From positions 31,321-95,320 of the forward strand of contig NZ_JANLCJ010000011.1 of assembly GCF_024979295.1 (NCBI RefSeq): a stretch of DNA of 64,000 bases, written 5' to 3'. Origin of the DNA: Herbiconiux daphne. GTDB lineage: Bacteria; Actinomycetota; Actinomycetes; Actinomycetales; Microbacteriaceae. A model generated the notes under the pieces. That model saw only the letters and a program-made list of their open reading frames with translations, did no database searches and had not been told where the DNA came from. The position numbers and the translations under genes were made by a program. Positions 59,000 through 64,000 of this stretch are shown here, piece after piece. Position 1 is the first letter of the stretch, and every line of letters begins with the position of its first letter.

Positions 59000-61276
59000 G
59001 TGCCTAGCCTGCGAGACGTGACCGCATTGACGGGTGGCGTTCCCGCCGACGACCCCACGCCGGACCGCGCCGCGCGCGCCGTGGGTGCCGCGAGCCCTGC
59101 CAGCCCTGCCGGCCCTGCGAGCTCCGCCACCCCGGCCGCCCGCGCCCAGTCGCTGCGCCGGCGATGGCGGCCCTTCCACACCGGCCTCGTGCTGCTCGCG
59201 GCGGCGTCGGCGTTCACGACGCTGTGGGCGCTGAACCTCGGTCAGCGCTCGGAGTACTACGCCGCCATCGCCCTCTCGATGAGCCAGAACCTCTCGAACT
59301 TCTTCTTCGGCGCCGTCGACCCCGCCGGAACGGTCTCGCTCGACAAGATCCCCGGCTCCTACTGGGTGCCCGCGCTGTTCGTGAAGGCCTTCGGGTTCTC
59401 GACCTGGTCGGTCGACGCCCCCAACGCCATCGCCACCGTGGTGGCCGTGGTGCTCGTGGCCCTCACCGCGCGACGCCTGCTCAACCCGACCGCCGGGTTG
59501 CTCGCCGGTGCGGTGGTGGCGGCCACGCCGATCGTCGCCGCGGTCGCCCGCACGAACCAGCCCGAGTCGTTCTTCGTGCTCGCGCTCGCCCTCGTGGCCT
59601 GGGCGGCGACGATCGCGGTGCAGAAGAAGTCGCTCGGCTGGCTCGTGGTGGCGGGGGCGTTCGTGGCGCTCGCATTCCAGATGTACATGCTCGAAGCCTG
59701 GGCGGTGTGGCCGGCGCTCGCCGCCGGTTACCTGTGCGTCGCGAAGCCGTGGTTCGCGAAGCTCCGCGACGTGCTGATCGCGGGGGCGGCGAGCCTCGCG
59801 CTCTCACTCACCTGGATCTTCGCGGTATGGCTGGTGCCGGCATCCGCTCGTCCTTACGTGGGCGGAACCTACGGCAACAACCCGTTCGAGATGGTGTTCG
59901 GCTACAACGGCCTGGGGCGGTTCGCGGCCACGGCCGACTCTGCCGACTACCGGTCGCTCACGCCGCCGTTCTCGGGGTCGGCGGGAGTTCTGCGGCTGTT
60001 CGGCTACGAGGTCGCGGGGCAGGTGGCCTGGATGATTCCGGCGGCGCTCCTGGCCATCGTCGTGCTGTGGCTACTGCGGTTCTCGCGGCCCGTGCTGGTG
60101 TTCGTCGGGGGCTGGCTGGTGACGTTCCTGGTGATGTTCTCGGCCGTGGCCGGAATGCACCAGTTCTACACGGCGTCGCTCGCGCTGCCGATGGGGTTGC
60201 TCGTGGGCCTCGCCTTCGCGAAGGCGCGGGCGGCCGACATGCTGTGGGCACAACTCGCGCTGATCGGCACCGCGGCGGCGTCGGCGCTGCTGATCGCGCT
60301 CTACTACCCGGCGTATCTGCCGTGGGTGGCCGTTGTTCAGGCGGCGCTCGCGGTGGGCGTCGCCGCACTGCTCGTGGCGGGACGGCGCGGGTGGCGCGCT
60401 CCCTGGGCGCCGCGCCGAGAGACGACGGCCTCCGGATGGCGGCACGCGCGCTCGTGGTGGGTGTCGGTTCTGGCGGCTGGCGCGCTGCTGCTGACGCCGG
60501 CGGCGTGGTCGCTCGACGCGATGAATCACGCGAGCGCGATCAACCCGATCGCGGGGGAGGTGTCGGGCATCGGCGCGGGCGGGTTTGGTGCTGGTGGGTT
60601 CGGCGCGGGCGGTGGCGGCGGTGCCGGTCGCGGCGGAGCCGGCGGACCGGGCGCGCTAGACAACGGCGGTCAGCGGCCTGGCACAGATGGGCGGGCGGGC
60701 GGCGGGCCTGCTGCGACGGGAGGCTCCGGCTCGTCGGGGCTGAACGGCACCGACGGCGGGGGAGCGAACGCCGACGGCACCGGCGGAGGTTCGGTGGCTC
60801 AGCCGGGAACGCCGGATGGCGGCGCGACCGCGCCCGGCCTCGGCAGCGGTTTCGCGGGCGGCGGCGCTCTCGCGGGCGGCGGCGGCTTCGCGGGCGCGGG
60901 AGCGACCGTCGACCAGGGCGTGCTCGGCTACGTGCAGGCGAATCGCGGCTCGGCGAGCTACCTGCTCGCGACCTTCGGCGCCCAGAGCGCGTCGTACTAC
61001 ATCACCGCGACCGACGGCGATTCCGTTCTGCCGATCGGCGGGTTCAGCGGCCAGGATCCCGCGCCTACTCTCGCCGCGTTCCACCAGCTCGTCGCGTCAG
61101 GGCAACTCCGCTTCGTGCTCATGTCGAGCGCGCCAGGGGCGGGCGGTGGTGCGCAGAACGCCGGTTCGTCGGGATCGACGGATGTCGCCGACATCCGCTC
61201 GTGGATCACCGCGAGCTGCTCCGTGGTGACCGACCCGGCGGTCGGCAGTGCGTCGCTCTACGAGTGCGCGCCGTGA
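59000..61276 (+). CDS. GT39-like polyprenol-phosphate-dependent glycosyltransferase
   Basis: A 758-residue membrane protein of the ArnT/PMT family. LGQRSEYYAAIALSMSQNLSNFFFGAVDPAGTVSLDKIPGSYW gives the external acidic loop with the catalytic Asp region, then about ten helices up to residue 510. A Gly/Ser-rich low-complexity linker (about 520-635) leads to a C-terminal outside domain (YVQANRGSASYLLATFGAQSASYYI). It would transfer a sugar from a lipid carrier to a wall or protein acceptor. GTG 59000 is used; GTG 59018 is possible. Confidence 0.88.
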   Translation: MPSLRDVTALTGGVPADDPTPDRAARAVGAASPASPAGPASSATPAARAQSLRRRWRPFHTGLVLLAAASAFTTLWALNLGQRSEYYAAIALSMSQNLSNFFFGAVDPAGTVSLDKIPGSYWVPALFVKAFGFSTWSVDAPNAIATVVAVVLVALTARRLLNPTAGLLAGAVVAATPIVAAVARTNQPESFFVLALALVAWAATIAVQKKSLGWLVVAGAFVALAFQMYMLEAWAVWPALAAGYLCVAKPWFAKLRDVLIAGAASLALSLTWIFAVWLVPASARPYVGGTYGNNPFEMVFGYNGLGRFAATADSADYRSLTPPFSGSAGVLRLFGYEVAGQVAWMIPAALLAIVVLWLLRFSRPVLVFVGGWLVTFLVMFSAVAGMHQFYTASLALPMGLLVGLAFAKARAADMLWAQLALIGTAAASALLIALYYPAYLPWVAVVQAALAVGVAALLVAGRRGWRAPWAPRRETTASGWRHARSWWVSVLAAGALLLTPAAWSLDAMNHASAINPIAGEVSGIGAGGFGAGGFGAGGGGGAGRGGAGGPGALDNGGQRPGTDGRAGGGPAATGGSGSSGLNGTDGGGANADGTGGGSVAQPGTPDGGATAPGLGSGFAGGGALAGGGGFAGAGATVDQGVLGYVQANRGSASYLLATFGAQSASYYITATDGDSVLPIGGFSGQDPAPTLAAFHQLVASGQLRFVLMSSAPGAGGGAQNAGSSGSTDVADIRSWITASCSVVTDPAVGSASLYECAP

Positions 61277-61333
61277 CGCGGTCGCGCCGTGAGCGGTGAC
61301 GCGGTCGCGCGGTGAAGCGGTCGCGCGGTGACG
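61273..61333 (+). repeat. 23-24-bp direct repeat after the GT39 gene
   Basis: GTGACGCGGTCGCGCC-type units start at 61273 and 61296, with a partial third at 61320, beginning in the GT39 stop codon. They may affect transcript ends. Confidence 0.5.
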
Positions 61334-61352
61334 CCGCCACCTGCCCGAGCGG

Positions 61353-61553
61353 CTACTCGTCGCGCAGCTCCTCCGCCAGCTGGTCGGCGGTGAGCCGCGA
61401 CCCCGCCGTCGGCGTGGGGAACAGGGGCTTCTCGTCGCGCTCGAGGGCCTCTTCGGCCAGGCGGCGCTCGTCGGGGTCGTTGACGTTCTGCTCCGGAGTG
61501 AATCCGTCGCGATCGAGCTCGGGCTCGGACTCTGGCGTAGGCATGTTGAGCAT
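61353..61553 (-). CDS. Small acidic protein of unknown function
   Basis: A 66-residue charged protein (MLNMPTPESEPELDRDGFTPEQNVNDPDERRLAEEALERDEK, then GSRLTADQLAEELRDE). It looks disordered with short helices and has no known domain that I can name. Starts at 61553 or 61544 are possible, and no clear ribosome-binding site is seen. Composition and a compact frame suggest a real gene of the small actinobacterial hypothetical type. Confidence 0.5.
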   Translation of the reverse strand: MLNMPTPESEPELDRDGFTPEQNVNDPDERRLAEEALERDEKPLFPTPTAGSRLTADQLAEELRDE

Positions 61554-61619
61554 GGTCCCACGCCAGAGCCCCGCTCGGGTGAACTCCGGCTGTGAACCGC
61601 AGCGCCGCGAGCTCGCCGG

Positions 61620-62063
61620 TCAATGCCAGTCGCTGATCCGCAGGTCGCGCGGGTCGGGGCTGCCCGCCCCGGTCTCCACCAGCGCCTTCAGGCTGAGCAG
61701 AAAGACGGCCCACTTCGTGCTGCAGTGATACATGAACTCGACCGGTTCGGCCCAGCCGGCATGACTGAACAGCACGATCGTGTAGTCGCCCGCGGTGGAG
61801 AGTCGCCAGGTGACGGTGGTGCCGATCCACTCGGCCGGGCCGCCGACGACCTCCCAGACCACACGGTTCGGCCGATCGAGTTCGATGACGCGCATGTCGA
61901 TGCCGCCCGGCCCGAACCGGAACTCGATCACCCCGCCGAGCTCGACCGACCCCGAGGTGTCGCTAGCCCACCAGCCGCGCAAGCCGTCGAGCGTGGTGAG
62001 GGCGTCGTAGACGTCGTCGGGCGCGGCGTTCTGCACGCCCACCCGATGCAGAATGTCGACCAT
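61620..62063 (-). CDS. SRPBCC/AHSA1-like protein
   Basis: A 147-residue START-like fold protein: VDILHRVGVQNAAPDDVYDALTTLDGLRGWWA, VIEFRFGPGGIDMRVIEL, then KWAVFLLSLKALVETG. AHSA1/ATPase-activator-like proteins next to ArsR genes are common and bind hydrophobic ligands. It is the third gene of the operon, 2 bases after the ArsR gene. Confidence 0.88.
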   Translation of the reverse strand: MVDILHRVGVQNAAPDDVYDALTTLDGLRGWWASDTSGSVELGGVIEFRFGPGGIDMRVIELDRPNRVVWEVVGGPAEWIGTTVTWRLSTAGDYTIVLFSHAGWAEPVEFMYHCSTKWAVFLLSLKALVETGAGSPDPRDLRISDWH

Positions 62064-62065
62064 GA

Positions 62066-62431
62066 TCACGCGTCTCCCGTCCCGGCCGCACGCTGCGCCC
62101 GCTCGATCGACTCGGCGAGGCGCTTGATGCGCTGCAGCCGCGCATCCCAGGCCGTGCCCACGGCCGCGAGCTGGGCCACCGCCCGCGCGAACTGCTCGTC
62201 GTCGATGCGGTAGCGCATCTCTCGACCCGCGGATGTCGCGTGCACGAGCCCGACCCGGTCGAGCACGCCGAGGTGCTTCGAGACGGCCTGCCGGGTCACC
62301 GGCAGGTGTTCGCTGAGGCTCGTGGCCGTGCCGTCGCCCGAGAGCAGCAGGTCGAGCATCCGTCGCCTGGTCGGGTCGCCGATCGCCGACCACAGGTCGT
62401 CGTCGATCGCGGCGCTCGTCGCGGCGCTCAT
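62066..62431 (-). CDS. ArsR-family winged-helix regulator
   Basis: A 121-residue repressor. WSAIGDPTRRRMLDLLLSGDGTATSLSEHLPVTRQAVSKHLGVLDRVGLV is the winged helix with no metal-binding Cys, so it senses something other than metal or acts with its SRPBCC partners. It starts on the stop codon of the first SRPBCC gene (TGATG). Two copies of GCAAC-N5-GTTGC upstream of the operon are probable binding sites. Confidence 0.92.
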   Translation of the reverse strand: MSAATSAAIDDDLWSAIGDPTRRRMLDLLLSGDGTATSLSEHLPVTRQAVSKHLGVLDRVGLVHATSAGREMRYRIDDEQFARAVAQLAAVGTAWDARLQRIKRLAESIERAQRAAGTGDA

Positions 62432-62892
62432 CAGGCTGCCACCAGCCGGTCGACGTAGGCGCCGAGGCGGGGAATGAAGTAGTCCCAGCCCTGCACGTGG
62501 TCGTTGTAGGCGGCTTCGAGCTCGGCCGCCTGCCAGCCGCGCTCGCGAAAACCGGTCTCGACCATCGTCACGCGCGTTCCGTCGCCGGCGGGCTCGAGCT
62601 CGAACGTCACGAGCAGCGAGTTGCCCGGATCGGCCGTCTCGCCGTCGCGGTAGACCCACCGGAACGAGAACCGGTGCGGCGGCTCCACGGCCACCACGGT
62701 GAGCGGCTCGACCTTGTCGTCGGCCGGGGCGTCGTTGCGAAAGACGATGTGCCCGCTGCCGCCTTCGACGGGTTCGAAGACGGCCTCGTCGGGCCACCAC
62801 TCCCTGATGTGCTCGGGCCGGCTGATGACGTCGAAGACGACCTCCGGCGACGCATTCACGTGGATCTCGCGCTCGAGCTTTCCGAATTCCAT
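62431..62892 (-). CDS. SRPBCC/AHSA1-like protein, first gene of the ArsR operon
   Basis: A 153-residue protein: MEFGKLEREIHVNASPEVVFDVISRPEHIREWWPDEA, VAVEPPHRFSFRWVYRDGE, ELEAAYNDHVQGWDYFIPRL. This is the usual AHSA1 layout and is a paralogue of the third gene. ATG 62892 has AGAAGG a few bases upstream. The N-terminal extension to 62925 is less likely. Confidence 0.9.
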   Translation of the reverse strand: MEFGKLEREIHVNASPEVVFDVISRPEHIREWWPDEAVFEPVEGGSGHIVFRNDAPADDKVEPLTVVAVEPPHRFSFRWVYRDGETADPGNSLLVTFELEPAGDGTRVTMVETGFRERGWQAAELEAAYNDHVQGWDYFIPRLGAYVDRLVAA

Positions 62893-62907
62893 GACCTTCT
62901 CGCTTTC

Positions 62908-62924
62908 TGCAACTATCGGTTGCA
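62908..62924. promoter_or_regulatory. Probable ArsR operator, copy 1
   Basis: TGCAAC-TATCG-GTTGCA is a perfect 6-bp inverted repeat, 16-32 bases before the start of the first SRPBCC gene. Confidence 0.6.
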
Positions 62925-62953
62925 CATCACGCTAGACCCCGGATGCCGCCAAC

Positions 62954-62968
62954 GCAACCCTTGGTTGC
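62954..62968. promoter_or_regulatory. Probable ArsR operator, copy 2
   Basis: GCAAC-CCTTG-GTTGC repeats the copy-1 arms with the same 5-base spacing, 45 bp away centre to centre. It ends 2 bases before the stop codon of the convergent-side methyltransferase gene. Confidence 0.55.
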
Positions 62969-62969
62969 A

Positions 62970-63806
62970 CTAATGCGTCTTGACCGCCTGAATCGTGTAG
63001 CTCAGCGGCGCCACGCCGGCGAGCTCGTCGAGGGCGAACTCGCCGTCGGCGCGCTCGATCATCTGACCCGGGAGGGCCTGCCACGGCACGCTGTCGTGCT
63101 CGACGAGCATGGTGAGGGTGAGGCCGGCGTCGAGCAGGGCGGTCATGATCTCGCCGAGGCCGTGATTCCACTCGTAGGTCTTGGTGGCGGTGAGTGGGCG
63201 ATCGGTGGCGACGTAGGTGCTGTCGTCGTCCCATTCCAGGGGCGTCTGCTGTTCGAAGTACGGGAAGCGCAGGTGGAGGTCGTCGCTCAGGGTCTCGTCC
63301 ATCGACCAGAGGATGGGGTGGCCCTCGCGAATGAACAGGCGGCCTCCGGGTTTCAACAGGGCCGCGACGACCCGGGCCCACTCGTCGACCTTCGGCAACC
63401 AGCAGAGCGCGCCGATGCCGGTGTAGACGAGGTCGAAGGTGCCGGGCTCGAGCACGGAAGGGGAGTCGTAGACGTCGGAGACCACGAAGTCGGCGGCATC
63501 CGTCAGCCCGCATTCGGCGATCAGGATGCGGGCCTCGTCGATGGCGACGGGGGAGAAGTCGAGGCCTGTGACGCGGGCGCCGAGGCGCGCGAGCGAGAGA
63601 GTGTCGGTGCCGATGTGGCACTGCAGATGCACGGCGCGCAGGCCCCGGATGTCGCCGAGCCGTTCACGATCGAAGCGCACGACGTCGCTGAGGGCGGTGG
63701 GGTCGTCGATGTAGCGCTGCACGCCGTAGCCGAGGCCGTTGCGGGCGGCGTGCACGGAGGCGCGGTCGTTCCAGTTCGCGCGGTTGGTGTCGAGGTAGTC
63801 GTTCAC
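62970..63806 (-). CDS. Class I SAM-dependent methyltransferase
   Basis: A 278-residue methyltransferase. VHLQCHIGTDTLSLARLGARVTGLDFSPVAID is motif I and the acidic end of strand 2 that binds SAM; FDLVYTGIGALCWLPKVDEWA and LKPGGRLFIREGHP are later motifs. The N-terminal helix segment (YLDTNRANWNDRASVH) is typical of this group. Substrate unknown. GTG 63806 is the start, with GGAG about 8 bases before it. Confidence 0.93.
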   Translation of the reverse strand: MNDYLDTNRANWNDRASVHAARNGLGYGVQRYIDDPTALSDVVRFDRERLGDIRGLRAVHLQCHIGTDTLSLARLGARVTGLDFSPVAIDEARILIAECGLTDAADFVVSDVYDSPSVLEPGTFDLVYTGIGALCWLPKVDEWARVVAALLKPGGRLFIREGHPILWSMDETLSDDLHLRFPYFEQQTPLEWDDDSTYVATDRPLTATKTYEWNHGLGEIMTALLDAGLTLTMLVEHDSVPWQALPGQMIERADGEFALDELAGVAPLSYTIQAVKTH

Positions 63807-64000
63807 CGTGGTCTCCGTTTCTGTTTCTGGTTCTGTTTCGGTTTCTCGGGCTGTCGCATCAGTGGGCAGCCGATCAGGATACCGGCGGACACGGTGTGGG
63901 GGAAGGTGCGCTGTTCTGGCCTGCTGGCGCGCTGGCCTGTTGGCCTGCGGCGTGAAAGTGAGTGAATGTCAGTGTTGGGTGTTTGACTTGTGTCATGTTC
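63807..64000. other. Right-end non-coding stretch
   Basis: No gene is seen in the last 194 bases. A purine-rich repeat on the reverse strand (GAAACAG/GAAACCG steps, 63813-63850) precedes the methyltransferase start, and GGCCTGCTGG/GGCCTGTTGG repeats lie at about 63918-63945. Confidence 0.5.

Noticed and set aside
1..64000. tRNA, rRNA, CRISPR array or attachment site
   Set aside because: No cloverleaf-like segments, spaced repeats or integrase-linked duplications were seen on either strand by reading; short tandem repeats found are coding or promoter repeats.

Overview
The window is high-GC DNA (about 70% GC by eye) with dense genes, many 4-bp ATGA start/stop overlaps, frequent GTG starts and Shine-Dalgarno sites of the AGGAG type. 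Gene content (MIP18-Mrp ATPase, FprA-like ferredoxin reductase, HtaA domain, TerC behind a yybP-ykoY riboswitch, PaaX, ECF41-type sigma factor) and the recurring octamer GGCATCCG/CGGATGCC point to an actinobacterium, most likely of the family Microbacteriaceae. It looks chromosomal. I saw no insertion sequence, tRNA, rRNA, CRISPR array, phage gene or origin.

Region 1 (0.35-28.4 kb) is a catabolic island for a cyclic, probably terpenoid- or steroid-like, compound. It encodes a Baeyer-Villiger monooxygenase, three short-chain dehydrogenases, an aldehyde dehydrogenase, two P450s each with its own 3Fe-4S ferredoxin, two 7Fe ferredoxins, two flavin reductases, a thiolase with a DUF35 partner, a CaiB-type CoA transferase, a cyclase-family hydrolase, a carboxymuconolactone-decarboxylase-like protein, an oligopeptide-type ABC importer and an MFS pump. 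An HtaA (heme-binding) domain protein without a signal peptide closes the P450 operon. IclR (25190-26035) and TetR (27701-28405) regulators sit at its right end. A 17-bp motif near GTTCCGTTCAAGAGAAC occurs in three promoter regions: twice in the transporter/catabolic divergent gap, once before the flavin reductase and once between iclR and its divergent SDR. These are probably the IclR operators and tie the island into one regulon.

Region 2 (28.4-30.5 kb) is a manganese riboswitch, terC and a translationally coupled glycine-rich protein. Region 3 (30.5-38.2 kb) holds a PaaX regulator facing an aryl-CoA operon: PaaK-like CoA ligase, a 66-residue protein, FAH-family hydrolase, a fused FAD monooxygenase/Old-Yellow-Enzyme protein of the salicylyl-CoA (or 2-aminobenzoyl-CoA) hydroxylase type, small cupin, TesB-like thioesterase and a Rid-family protein. 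The set reads as a CoA-dependent route from a salicylate- or anthranilate-like acid through a 5-hydroxylated ring to ring cleavage.

Region 4 (38.2-44.5 kb) has a WS/DGAT acyltransferase, an NmrA-like protein divergent from an ECF41-type sigma factor with a consensus ECF41 promoter, a DMT-like membrane protein, small conserved proteins and a chloroperoxidase-type hydrolase. Region 5 (44.5-50.5 kb) is a LacI-regulated ytfQ-ytfR-ytfT-yjfF furanose importer with a strong hairpin and 14-bp repeats between the binding protein and the ATPase. Region 6 (50.7-64 kb) is mostly housekeeping: LtrA, ABC-F, dGTPase, RNase HI, GT39 glycosyltransferase, an SDR/XRE pair, an SRPBCC-ArsR-SRPBCC operon with two copies of a probable operator, and a methyltransferase. 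A lower-GC patch at 54.33-54.66 kb holds unrecognised small reading frames.
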